Shown: positions 7,711-14,145, numbered from the stretch's first letter. The stretch is DNA of 14,227 bases from a bacterium (GCA_019424865.1 JAHYYS010000067.1:1-14227), one strand, 5' to 3'. The notes: generated from the sequence alone by a model not told the origin. Made by a program: numbers and translations.

Positions 7711-7744
7711 AGGCAGCGCCCGGCTGAAAAGCCGGACGCCGCCT
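7711..7744. repeat. Right direct repeat of the complete element (terminator hairpin)
   Basis: Same sequence and orientation as 7452-7485 with one difference (AGGCAGCG instead of AGGCGGCG, leaving a weakened pair). It lies five bases past the spoIID stop codon. Confidence 0.85.
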
Positions 7745-7749
7745 GTCCT

Positions 7750-8799
7750 TTACCACAGCGCAGCCACCTGGGTCCCGGTATAGTACCAGGTGAGGATCTC
7801 CTCAAAGGACTTTCCCTCCTTTGCCATGGCGTTGGCGCCGTACTGGCTCATCCCCACCCCGTGGCCATAGCCGGTGACATCAAAGAGGAACTGGCTCCCG
7901 TCCCAGGTGACGGTGAAGGCGGCCGAGCGCAGGGAAAACAGGGTGCGCGCCTGTCCCCCCGTCAGGGTGACGCCCCCCAGCTTCAGGGAGGTCACGGTCC
8001 CCCCCTCGTTCCGGACAATCTCCCCAAACCAGCCCGAGGGGTCGCCGGACAGGTCCGCCCCGGGATAGGCCGCCAGGGTCAGCGTCCTGACCTCCTCGGC
8101 GGAAAAGGCCGCCTGGCTGCGGTAGTTGGGCACCTCCTCCCCCTCGGGGCTGTCCACGCTTTTCAGATAGTCCACGCTGTTGCCCCACACCTCCACCGCG
8201 TCCACCGTCCTGCCCGCGGCGGAGGAGAAAAACAGGGCCTGGATGGGCTCCCCCTGGTACAGAATGCCCAGCCCGTCGGTGCCCTCCACCGCGCGGGTAA
8301 TCTTTTCCTCGTTCTCCTGGGCGCTGAGCCCCCACCGCAGCAGAGCCGCGTCCCGCTCCACATAGGCCTGACAGCAGGTGCTGTCGGCGCAGATATCCGC
8401 CCCCGGGTGCTTCTGGGAGGCGGAATTTTGTTTGATCACCGTATAGGTCCGGGCGGCGCAGGCCTGGGCCTTCAGGGCCTCCTCCTCAAAGGAGGCGGGC
8501 ATCTCCGCGGCCACCACCCCCCACAAATAGTCGGCCATGGTCATCTCCTGAATGGTGCCGTCCTCCATCTGAAGCCGCACCGCCCGCCCCCGGTCCCGGC
8601 CGGCCGCGGGCTGGGCGCTCTGGCCGGTCTGGCTTTCCTGTGTCCCGGCCTGTCCCCCTTCGCTCTCCCCGCCGTACAGGGGCTGGCCCCGCACCACCAG
8701 AGCGGGCAGGAAGAACACCGTCAGCACCATAATCAGCGCCGCCGCCACGCCCTGCCTGAGCTCCTGTTCCACTGTCCCGCCCTTTTCCCGCTGCCGCAA
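7750..8799 (-). CDS. spoIID: Stage II sporulation protein D (lytic transglycosylase)
   Basis: SpoIID cuts peptidoglycan glycan strands with SpoIIP and SpoIIM during engulfment in sporulation. The 349-residue product has an N-terminal membrane segment (about 18-36), a low-complexity Gly/Gln linker (43-66), then the SpoIID domain: WGVVAAEMPASFEEEALKAQACAARTY with the likely catalytic Glu99, a zinc-type cluster His131, Cys137, Cys142, Cys143, and the signature GYGHGVGMSQYGANAMA (310-326). Length matches B. subtilis SpoIID. The start used is TTG with AGGGGGG upstream; a GTG at 8772 is an alternative that shortens the basic N-tip and keeps the membrane segment. It implies a spore former. A generic SpoIID/LytB amidase-enhancer paralogue cannot be fully excluded. 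Confidence 0.9.
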   Translation of the reverse strand: MRQREKGGTVEQELRQGVAAALIMVLTVFFLPALVVRGQPLYGGESEGGQAGTQESQTGQSAQPAAGRDRGRAVRLQMEDGTIQEMTMADYLWGVVAAEMPASFEEEALKAQACAARTYTVIKQNSASQKHPGADICADSTCCQAYVERDAALLRWGLSAQENEEKITRAVEGTDGLGILYQGEPIQALFFSSAAGRTVDAVEVWGNSVDYLKSVDSPEGEEVPNYRSQAAFSAEEVRTLTLAAYPGADLSGDPSGWFGEIVRNEGGTVTSLKLGGVTLTGGQARTLFSLRSAAFTVTWDGSQFLFDVTGYGHGVGMSQYGANAMAKEGKSFEEILTWYYTGTQVAALW

Positions 8800-8898
8800 A
8801 GCTACCGCCCCCCTTGTCCTGCAACCAGCTTATGAGGACGGGGAAAAAAGTATGCCGGGGCAGCGGGCAGAGAAGCCCGCCGTCCCGGCCTGTGCCGC

Positions 8899-8945
8899 CC
8901 TCCCCCGGGGATGCCCCGGGGGAGGTGAAAAAACTTTTTCCCCGG
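8899..8945 (-). terminator. Terminator-like palindromes after ldh
   Basis: A perfect 12-bp stem (8899-8910 with 8914-8925) lies beyond the ldh stop. Closer to the stop, GAAAAA/TTTTTC with flanking CCCGGGG/CCCCGGG (8915-8945) forms a competing hairpin. The arrangement is unusual because the T-run precedes the stronger stem, so termination here is probable but not certain. Confidence 0.5.
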
Positions 8946-8949
8946 GCCG

Positions 8950-9897
8950 TTACAGCCCCAGGGTGCGGATCGCCCGCTTCATCTGCTCGGCAGAGCCCCG
9001 CAGGGCCCGCTTTTCGCTGTCGGACAGCGGGATCTCCAGCACCTCCTCCACGCCGTCCCGCCCCACAATGGCCGGCACGCTCAGGCACAGCCCGTCCAGG
9101 CCGTACTGCCCCTCCAGCACCACCGACACCGGCAGCACCGCCTGCTGATCCTTCACAATGCTCTCGGCAATGCGGCCCACCGCCATGGCGATGCCATAAT
9201 AGGTGGCGCCCTTGCGCTGGATAATTTCATAGGCGCTGTCCCGCACCCCCTGGTACAGCCGCTCCATCTCGGCCCGGTCCAGCGGATCCCCCCGCAGGTG
9301 GCAGAACTGATCCAGATCCACCCCGGACACGTTGGCCCCGCTCCACACGGCCAGCTCGCTGTCCCCGTGCTCGCCGATGATAAAGGCGTGGACGTTCCGG
9401 CTGTCCACCTCCAGCTTCTCGCCCAGCAGCTGCTTCAGTCGGCCCGTATCCAGCACAGTGCCCGACCCCAGCACCCGGTTTTTGGGCAGGCCGGACATAC
9501 GCCACGCCGCATAGGTGAGCACATCCACGGGGTTGGATACCACCAGCAGAATCCCGCCGAAGGCCCGGGCGGTGATCTCCTGCATCACCCCCCGCAGGAT
9601 GGCGGCGTTTTTGCCGATCAGGTCCAGCCGGGTCTCCCCCGGCTTCTGGTTGGCCCCGGCGGTCACCACAATCAGGGCGCAGTCGGCCGCGTCGTCATAG
9701 GTGCCGGCATAGATGTTCATGGGGGCGCCGTAGGGCAGGCCGTCGCTCAGGTCCATGGCCTCCCCCTCCGCCTTGGCCTGGTTTACATCCAGCAGCACCA
9801 GCTCGGAAAAGAGCCCCTGCTGCAAAAACCGAAAGGCGATGGAGGCCCCCACAAAGCCGCAGCCCACAATGGCCGCCTTTCTGGGATTGACGTTCAT
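8950..9897 (-). CDS. ldh: L-lactate dehydrogenase
   Basis: This enzyme reduces pyruvate to L-lactate with NADH at the end of fermentation. The 315-residue product has the NAD-binding motif VGCGFVGAS (11-19), acidic Asp37 of LLDVN for the NAD ribose, the active-site loop TAGANQKPGETRLDL in which Gln84 marks lactate rather than malate dehydrogenase, SNPVDVLTY (121-129), Asp150 and Arg153 for catalysis and substrate binding, and GEHGDSE with catalytic His177. The start at 9897 is chosen because AAAGGAG (9906-9911 region) precedes it; an upstream ATG at 9963 lacks such a site and would add 22 residues unlike the family. No terminator separates it from the operon upstream, so it may be partly cotranscribed. 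A small hairpin (9915-9942) lies in its leader. Confidence 0.95.
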   Translation of the reverse strand: MNVNPRKAAIVGCGFVGASIAFRFLQQGLFSELVLLDVNQAKAEGEAMDLSDGLPYGAPMNIYAGTYDDAADCALIVVTAGANQKPGETRLDLIGKNAAILRGVMQEITARAFGGILLVVSNPVDVLTYAAWRMSGLPKNRVLGSGTVLDTGRLKQLLGEKLEVDSRNVHAFIIGEHGDSELAVWSGANVSGVDLDQFCHLRGDPLDRAEMERLYQGVRDSAYEIIQRKGATYYGIAMAVGRIAESIVKDQQAVLPVSVVLEGQYGLDGLCLSVPAIVGRDGVEEVLEIPLSDSEKRALRGSAEQMKRAIRTLGL

Positions 9898-9999
9898 ATT
9901 GTACTTCTCCTTTCCCGGCTTGTCAGAATCAAAATCAGCCGGTCTGGTTTCAGTGTTCCACAAATTTCATTCCCTATCCCGTCCGGCCTTCCAAAGCGC

Positions 10000-10311
10000 T
10001 CAGCGGTATTTTACCGCCGTGCCGTAGGCGATCACCTCGGCCGCGCCCTGCATTACCGACGCCGAGCCATAGCGCACGTTGATCACCGCATCCGCCCCCA
10101 GGGCTTCCGCCTCGTCCACCATGCGCTTGACCGCAATCTGACGGGCCTCGTTGAGCATCTCCGTATACCCGGTGATCTCGCCGCCCACCAGAGTTTTCAT
10201 TCCGGCCATAAAGTCCTTACCGAAGTTTTTTGACTGCACCACGGTGCCCTTCACCATGCCCAGGGCCTCAATTTCCTTGCCCGGAATGTATTCAATATTG
10301 ACTAGCAGCAT
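10000..10311 (-). CDS. YbjQ/UPF0145 family protein
   Basis: The 103-residue product is a clear member of the YbjQ (DUF74, UPF0145) family, small homo-oligomeric alpha/beta proteins sometimes called heavy-metal-binding; their role is not established. Visible family features are GKEIEALGMVKGTVVQSKNFGKD near the start, the GGEITGYTEMLNEARQIAVKRMVDEAEALGADAVINVRY core and the GTAVKY end. It is the last of four overlapping genes: its ATG lies 20 nt inside the gene before it, and AAGGAGGAG inside that gene is its ribosome binding site. It is probably translated by coupling. Its link to a MerR-type regulator and two small membrane proteins suggests a role at the membrane or in stress response, but this is inference. 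Confidence 0.9.
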   Translation of the reverse strand: MLLVNIEYIPGKEIEALGMVKGTVVQSKNFGKDFMAGMKTLVGGEITGYTEMLNEARQIAVKRMVDEAEALGADAVINVRYGSASVMQGAAEVIAYGTAVKYR

Positions 10312-10555
10312 CCAGCTCTCCTCCTTCTATTTCCTGAAACCGAATCTTCAGCACCCGCAGCGCGGGGATAATCAGCGCCGCGCACAGCGCTGCCAGCGCC
10401 CACAGCAGGCCCGCGCACCAGCCCGGCATCTCCACCAGCAGGGCCAGGGCGGCCAGCCCGACCGCGCACAAAAGCTGAAACAGGGCAAACAGCCCGACGC
10501 CCAGCACCGCCGCGCGCTTCCGACGGGCCCGGCGCGCCTTAATACTTTCTGGCAT
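10292..10555 (-). CDS. Small two-TM protein with shared tail motif (third gene of MerR operon)
   Basis: I do not recognise a family name. The 87-residue product has a very basic N-terminus (KARRARRKR, 6-14), two membrane helices (about 16-40 and 45-68) and a cytoplasmic tail ending EIEGGELDAASQY. That tail matches, without gaps, the last 13 residues of both upstream proteins (pattern EIxxGExxxAxxY). The basic N-tip and charged tail predict both ends in the cytoplasm. The start at 10555 overlaps the previous gene by 17 nt and uses GGGAGGGGAGG within that gene's tail codons as ribosome binding site. The upstream in-frame ATG (10633) is rejected because it would lie deep inside the previous gene with no such site. 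Confidence 0.85.
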   Translation of the reverse strand: MPESIKARRARRKRAAVLGVGLFALFQLLCAVGLAALALLVEMPGWCAGLLWALAALCAALIIPALRVLKIRFQEIEGGELDAASQY

Positions 10556-10799
10556 CCTCTTCCTCCCCTCCCGCAATCTCCCGCAGGCGCTGCACCATGG
10601 CGGCCAGCACCCCGCCGATGACGGCCAGGCCAATCAGGACGTAGACGGCCATAATTCCCACCCCAATGGTGTCCATCCCCCCGGCGGCCAGAAAGGTCCA
10701 CAGCAGGGTGCCCACAAAGATCAGCACCACCGCCACCGTGGCCAGCGCCGCCAGGACGGGGGCCAGACGGCCGGGCCTTTTCTCAGTATTGCTTCGCAT
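10539..10799 (-). CDS. Small two-TM protein with shared tail motif (second gene of MerR operon)
   Basis: The 86-residue product has a basic N-terminus (MRSNTEKRPGR), two membrane helices (about 12-36 and 43-68) and a charged tail ending EIAGGEEEDARKY, the same pattern as its two neighbours. It resembles the membrane part and tail of the MerR protein upstream, so it may derive from duplication of that module. The ATG at 10799 overlaps the MerR gene by 17 nt and follows GGAGAGGCGGAGG in its tail codons. An ATG seven codons earlier (10820) is possible but would begin within the ribosome binding site itself. Function unknown; the context suggests it acts with the membrane-anchored MerR, for example as a partner in the membrane. 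Confidence 0.85.
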   Translation of the reverse strand: MRSNTEKRPGRLAPVLAALATVAVVLIFVGTLLWTFLAAGGMDTIGVGIMAVYVLIGLAVIGGVLAAMVQRLREIAGGEEEDARKY

Positions 10800-11436
10800 C
10801 CTCCGCCTCTCCTTTCCCAATCTCCTTGACCCGCTGGTACAGGGCCAGCAGTACCCCCGGAATGATCACCCCGGGAATCATGGCCAGCACCACGATCAGG
10901 GGCAGGGGCGGCGCGTCCTCCGCGTCGATGGTGAAGCCCCACAGCATCAGGCCAATCAGTCCCCCCATCAGCAGCACCGTGAGCAGCGCGATGATCACCG
11001 GGGCCACATACCGGATGGTGCGGGTGTCGCCGGCCTGCTTGTCCTTAAAGGTCGTGCCCGCCCGCTCCATCTCCTCCATCTGCTCCAGCAGACCGGCGGC
11101 GTCCAGGTTCTCCAGCCGCTCCTCCCGGTCCTTCAGCTTCCGGCACAGCTCCATGGACTGCTCCAGGCTGCGCTGCTCCCGCTCCAGCGTGACCAGGTGC
11201 CGGCGCATGCCGTCGGCCACCGTAATCCTGCCCGCCTGCATCTGGCGGATCTCCTCCAGCGGAACGCCCAGCTTGCGCAGCAGCTTAATCTGCCGCAGCT
11301 GCTCCACGTCCCGCGCCTCATACTCCCGATAGCCGTTTTCGCTGTTGCGCCTGGGGGTCAGGAGGCCCTTCTCCTCATAAAAGCGGATATTCTTTTTGGT
11401 GATGCCCACCAGGGCCTCCACTTCATTGATTTTCAC
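10783..11436 (-). CDS. Membrane-anchored MerR-family transcriptional regulator
   Basis: The 217-residue product has an N-terminal MerR winged helix-turn-helix (residues 1-70: MKINEVEALVGITKKNIRFYEEKGLL, then RRNSENGYREYEARDVEQLRQI), a long charged coiled coil (about 80-128) for dimerisation, then, in place of a ligand-binding domain, two membrane helices (about 143-168 and 177-200) and a cytoplasmic tail EIGKGEAEDAKQY. It should therefore bind DNA while held in the membrane and respond to a membrane state or to its small membrane neighbours. The start is GTG at 11436 with AAAGGAG upstream. Its promoter contains a MerR-type dyad, so autoregulation is likely. It heads four overlapping genes. 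The MerR fold is firm; the signal is unknown. Confidence 0.92.
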   Translation of the reverse strand: MKINEVEALVGITKKNIRFYEEKGLLTPRRNSENGYREYEARDVEQLRQIKLLRKLGVPLEEIRQMQAGRITVADGMRRHLVTLEREQRSLEQSMELCRKLKDREERLENLDAAGLLEQMEEMERAGTTFKDKQAGDTRTIRYVAPVIIALLTVLLMGGLIGLMLWGFTIDAEDAPPLPLIVVLAMIPGVIIPGVLLALYQRVKEIGKGEAEDAKQY

Positions 11437-11461
11437 AGCCGGCCATCTCCTTTCTGCCCCT

Positions 11462-11492
11462 ACTGTATACCCTCCACCTGGGGGAAGGTCAA
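11462..11492 (-). promoter_or_regulatory. MerR-type promoter and operator of the four-gene operon
   Basis: On the minus strand, -35 TTGACC (11487-11492) and -10 TACAGT (11462-11467) are separated by 19 bases, the elongated spacer typical of MerR-controlled promoters. The spacer region holds the dyad ACCTTCC-7-GGAGGGT (11469-11489, one mismatch), close to known MerR-family drug-sensor operators of the ACCCTCC-7-GGAGGGT type. A 17-base reading with TATACA is also possible. The start codon GTG follows about 20 nt after the expected transcription start. Confidence 0.82.
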
Positions 11493-11663
11493 GTCTTTTC
11501 TGCCTGCGGCGCCCCGGGCGGCCTCCGGCCCGGCGGGCGCGCTGCAGGGCGCCGGGCTCCCTCCCGTCCGGGAAATGTTTCGGAAACCGCTCCGCCTCCC
11601 CGCCTTCCACCAGGGGGAGGGACCGCAAACCCCGCGGATTTCTCCCCCGCCGGGGCCTCCCCC

Positions 11664-11695
11664 AATACAAAAGCCCCGGCCATGCGGTCGGGGCT
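11664..11695 (-). terminator. Terminator of darA
   Basis: A 10-bp stem (11672-11681 with 11686-11695, one G-U, loop ATGC) just past the darA stop, followed on the minus strand by TTTTGTATT. Between it and the MerR operator (11493-11663) lies GC-rich DNA with partial inverted repeats but no gene I can support. Confidence 0.85.
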
Positions 11696-11700
11696 CCGGC

Positions 11701-12039
11701 TCAAAGCTTTTGGAAGTCCTCCACGTCCAGCACAAAGACGGTGGCGCCGCCCACGGTGACCTTCACCGGGGTATAGCCCATGCTCCAGGTGGGTACGCCG
11801 CCGGTGGTGGCGTGGGGGGCGACGGTCTCCGTCTGGGTGCGCTTGGCACAGGTCTCCCGCAGGATGTCCATCACCTGGCCGACCCGGTCCCCCTCGGTCC
11901 CGATCATCAGCGTGGTGTTCCCGTCCCGCAGGAACCCGCCGGTGCTGGCCAGCTTGGTCACCCCGATCCCCGCCTGGACCAGGCGGTTGACCGCCTCGTT
12001 GGTATCTTTGTCCCGAATCACTGCAAAAATCAGCTTCAT
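11701..12039 (-). CDS. darA: Cyclic-di-AMP receptor, PII-like (DarA/PstA)
   Basis: This small trimeric PII-like protein binds the second messenger c-di-AMP; its downstream partner is not known. The 112-residue product matches the DarA/PstA family (DUF970) from end to end: MKLIFAVIRDKDTNEAVNRLVQAGIGVTKLASTGGFLRDGNTTLMIG, where the VTKLASTGGFLRxGNTT segment (27-43) carries the ligand-binding loop, then the long T-loop-like insertion with CAKRTQTETVAP and the closing strand GGATVFVLDVEDFQKL. GGAGGGAG lies six bases before the ATG. It has its own extended -10 promoter and terminator, with two GC hairpins in the leader. The identification is firm. Confidence 0.95.
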   Translation of the reverse strand: MKLIFAVIRDKDTNEAVNRLVQAGIGVTKLASTGGFLRDGNTTLMIGTEGDRVGQVMDILRETCAKRTQTETVAPHATTGGVPTWSMGYTPVKVTVGGATVFVLDVEDFQKL

Positions 12040-12074
12040 GATTCTCCCTCCGTTCTGATTGTTTCGCGCCGCCG

Positions 12075-12120
12075 GCAGCCGCCTCCGGGCGGCTGCCCGC
12101 CCCCCGCCCCACAGGCGGGG
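12075..12120 (-). promoter_or_regulatory. Two hairpins in the darA leader
   Basis: GCAGCCGCC (12075-12083), loop TCCG, GGCGGCTGC (12088-12096), and CCCCGCC (12102-12108), loop CCACA, GGCGGGG (12114-12120). Both lie between the darA promoter and start codon. No T-run follows, so they are probably a structured leader, or a weak end signal for trmO. Confidence 0.55.
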
Positions 12121-12134
12121 AACTATGTAATCCT

Positions 12135-12143
12135 ATTATAGCA
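12135..12143 (-). promoter_or_regulatory. Extended -10 promoter of darA
   Basis: On the minus strand TGCTATAAT (12135-12143), a perfect -10 with TG extension, just past the trmO stop codon. No good -35 is seen 17 bases upstream (TGGCAG). Confidence 0.7.
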
Positions 12144-12152
12144 CTTCACGCC

Positions 12153-12875
12153 TTATTCTGCCAGACCATTTCCCGAAGAACCCCCGTTTTTGTCCAGCTC
12201 CACCCCGCAGACGGTCAGGGTGTCCCCCTCCACGCGGAATCTGACCTCCAGGCCGCCGAAGCGCATGCCGTAAATCCGCGCCGGATCCGTCTGATAGGGG
12301 GGGCGGGGATCCTGGGCCAGCACCCCCCGCAGGGCCTCCCGCTTCTCCTCCGGCACCCGGGCCAGCAGCTCCGGCGGGATATCCACCGCCAGGCCGCCGG
12401 GCGCTCCGGGGGCAAACCCGGCCCGGGCGCCGGGCCGGCTGTCGGCATAGGGGACATAGGGCTTGATGTCAAAAATGGGCGTGCCGTCCAGCAGGTCGGC
12501 CCCTCTGACCCGGAGCACCGGCCCCTCGGGGGTATGCAGGTCGATGCCCGCCAGCTCCACGCAGCTCAGGCCGATGGGGCTGGGCCGGAAGGGGGAGCGG
12601 GTGGCAAACACCCCCATGCGCACGTTGCCCCCCAGGCGGGGCGGGCGCACGGTGGGGGACCAGGTCTCCCGCCGGGCCTGGGAAAACTCCCACAGCAGCC
12701 AGATGTGGGAAAAGCCCTCCAGCCCCCGCAGCGCCTCCGGGTCCCGGTACTCCGGCTCGAACACCACCCGAGCCTCCAGCGCCGGCACCAGACCGCTCTG
12801 TCTGGGAATTCCAAATTTGTCCGCAAAGTCGCTGCGCATGCGGGCGACAATCTTCAGTGTGTGCTCCTGCGGCAT
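12153..12875 (-). CDS. trmO: tRNA (t6A37)-N6-methyltransferase TrmO (TsaA family)
   Basis: TrmO methylates N6-threonylcarbamoyladenosine at position 37 of tRNA using S-adenosylmethionine. The 240-residue product shows the family's beta-barrel domain and its signatures: FGIPRQSGLVP (21-31), GFSHIWLLWEF (54-64), GVFATRSPFRPSPIGLS (88-104) and LLDGTPIFDIKPYVPYAD (128-145), followed by a C-terminal region with IYGMRF. GGAGGGG lies eight bases before the ATG. It follows an unrecognised gene by 34 nt with no terminator, so the two are probably one transcript, read from the promoter at 14072. Together with mnmE this is the second tRNA anticodon-loop modification gene in the window. The family call is firm. 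Confidence 0.93.
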   Translation of the reverse strand: MPQEHTLKIVARMRSDFADKFGIPRQSGLVPALEARVVFEPEYRDPEALRGLEGFSHIWLLWEFSQARRETWSPTVRPPRLGGNVRMGVFATRSPFRPSPIGLSCVELAGIDLHTPEGPVLRVRGADLLDGTPIFDIKPYVPYADSRPGARAGFAPGAPGGLAVDIPPELLARVPEEKREALRGVLAQDPRPPYQTDPARIYGMRFGGLEVRFRVEGDTLTVCGVELDKNGGSSGNGLAE

Positions 12876-12909
12876 AGTTTTTCCCCTCCCTGCTGTTTTG
12901 CCCGTTCTT

Positions 12910-14022
12910 TTACGTTGTCACGAGGATTTTACTGCCTGTTTGAGAACGTGTACAGACCAGATGCAGCTTACCAAACTGGTAAAACCAAGAGTTAACCACC
13001 CGCGTACGCTTTGTTTTAACCGAGCCATCCGGACGGTTGTAGAGAATAAAGCGGCGGCCGCCCCTGCCGCACCACATTGTACAAACCGTTCCGTCCTCCT
13101 TCCGGAGCGGCGGCAGCCCGCACGCAATCGAAACTGGTTCCGGAAGCCGATATTCTTCTATGCAGGAAGGATCCCGTATACTGACTTTCTTAACAATACC
13201 GGTTTCATAAAAAGGTCTATCGCTTGTCATCGTCCACATTACGTGGTCCTGATAAATACTCGCAGTCTTTACAAAGGGGAAGTTATCCTCTCCCGTTCCG
13301 ATTTTACAGCAAAATTGTACCTGTTCCTCCTGAACATGAAAGGCGAGAAAGAAGTTCTCTTTTTGATTACTTACCCACAGGCATACATAGGGATCATAAA
13401 AAGATATTCCATTTACTTCCAACATTGACAGAGGATGGCCGCACAGGTTATCCAGCGAATATAGTACTTTTTCCTTTCCATTTCGGTCTACCTGATGCAA
13501 GTTCAAGCCTTCACTGCCCTCTGTAAGCCCGACATAGCGCAGCGAGTGATGCAGCAGACACGAGACAACGAAGGTTCCCGCTTGCGCCGGAATGGTGTAC
13601 AGCAGCTGCCCGTCCCAGGTAAAGGCCTGAACAGTCCAGGGGCCAAGATAGAAAATCACTTCGTCACCGGCATGGATGCGTCCCCTGCCCTCCTGCACGA
13701 GGTGTTCTGCCAACAGCTCCCCCTCCGGCGTTACAATTTTCAGTTTATGCGCAATGTTTCCGTCCGTCTGCTTCTCTATCGCCCCGAATAAGATCCTGTC
13801 GTTTTTCCAAACCGGAGGCTGAAAGGCCCCGTTAAGGCGATAATTAGTCGTATCAAACACAGTCCGAAACGGGCTAATCTGGTCGGAAAACGGATAGATA
13901 ATTTTCGTCTCACCATCCCGCACAAAGCAAAGTCTGTCGTACATCAGAAGATAAAAGCTTGTCGGGTCAACCATCGCCGGCCTGCTGATGCAAATATCCG
14001 GGGTACTGAACAGAGTCTTCAC
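12910..14022 (-). CDS. Unrecognised protein, possibly a beta-propeller
   Basis: I do not recognise this 370-residue protein. It has no signal peptide or membrane segment, many short strand-turn repeats with aromatic and Asp/Gly turns (WDGQLLYTIP, DRNGKEKVLYSLD, RPDGSVKTKRTRVV), and about a dozen cysteines scattered through it. This repetitive strand pattern suggests a cytoplasmic beta-propeller, but I cannot count blades with confidence. The start is GTG at 14022, preceded by GGAGGAG. A good promoter lies upstream. Its base composition is visibly less GC-rich than all neighbours, with many A/T-ending codons, which suggests recent acquisition. It is followed by trmO after 34 nt. Confidence 0.75.
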   Translation of the reverse strand: MKTLFSTPDICISRPAMVDPTSFYLLMYDRLCFVRDGETKIIYPFSDQISPFRTVFDTTNYRLNGAFQPPVWKNDRILFGAIEKQTDGNIAHKLKIVTPEGELLAEHLVQEGRGRIHAGDEVIFYLGPWTVQAFTWDGQLLYTIPAQAGTFVVSCLLHHSLRYVGLTEGSEGLNLHQVDRNGKEKVLYSLDNLCGHPLSMLEVNGISFYDPYVCLWVSNQKENFFLAFHVQEEQVQFCCKIGTGEDNFPFVKTASIYQDHVMWTMTSDRPFYETGIVKKVSIRDPSCIEEYRLPEPVSIACGLPPLRKEDGTVCTMWCGRGGRRFILYNRPDGSVKTKRTRVVNSWFYQFGKLHLVCTRSQTGSKILVTT

Positions 14023-14071
14023 AGGGCTTCTCCTCCTTTTTGCACGCAGTCTGTCTGCGGATGTTTTCTTT

Positions 14072-14101
14072 ATTCTACCCCGGACGGCGCCGAACTGTCA
14101 A
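14072..14101 (-). promoter_or_regulatory. Promoter of the unrecognised gene and trmO
   Basis: On the minus strand a perfect -35 TTGACA (14096-14101), an 18-base spacer and -10 TAGAAT (14072-14077). Confidence 0.8.
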
Positions 14102-14145
14102 CGGCGGCCCGCCGGCCCAGCTCCCAGACATGCCGGCAAAAAGCC

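Larger units (their letters stand above)
7452..7744 (+). mobile_element. Complete hairpin-built intergenic element, copy 3
   Basis: The 293-bp space between the ends of mnmE and spoIID is a chain of stem-loops: 7452-7485 (8+6 bp, GAAA loop), 7505-7517 (CTCCT/AGGAG), 7518-7541 (10 bp, CGCA loop), 7556-7588 (GTCATTTCC/GGAAATGAC), 7595-7645 (CACGAAATTTC arms extended with one G-T), 7654-7703 (22-bp perfect stem) and 7711-7744. First and last are direct repeats (33 of 34 bases). The inner ends are related inverted sequences: TGTCAAAAAAG at the left and CTTTTTCGACA at the right. No protein is encoded. It looks like a non-autonomous, MITE-like element or a structured RNA. Removing one repeat plus the inside would leave a single symmetrical terminator shared by the two convergent genes. 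Confidence 0.7.

Noticed and set aside
7452..7744. CRISPR array or tRNA/riboswitch as an explanation of the hairpin chain
   Set aside because: The repeats are neither regularly spaced nor identical direct repeats with unique spacers, and I see no tRNA cloverleaf or known riboswitch core.
8847..8854. CATACTTT on the minus strand upstream of spoIID as a sigma-E -10 box
   Set aside because: It resembles the CATACANT -10 pattern and sporulation control is expected, but no ATA-type -35 is seen at the right distance, so I do not list it as a promoter.
9898..9999. A Rex-type operator before ldh (TTGTGGAACACTGAAA region)
   Set aside because: Only one half-site resembles the Rex pattern and no clear promoter surrounds it.
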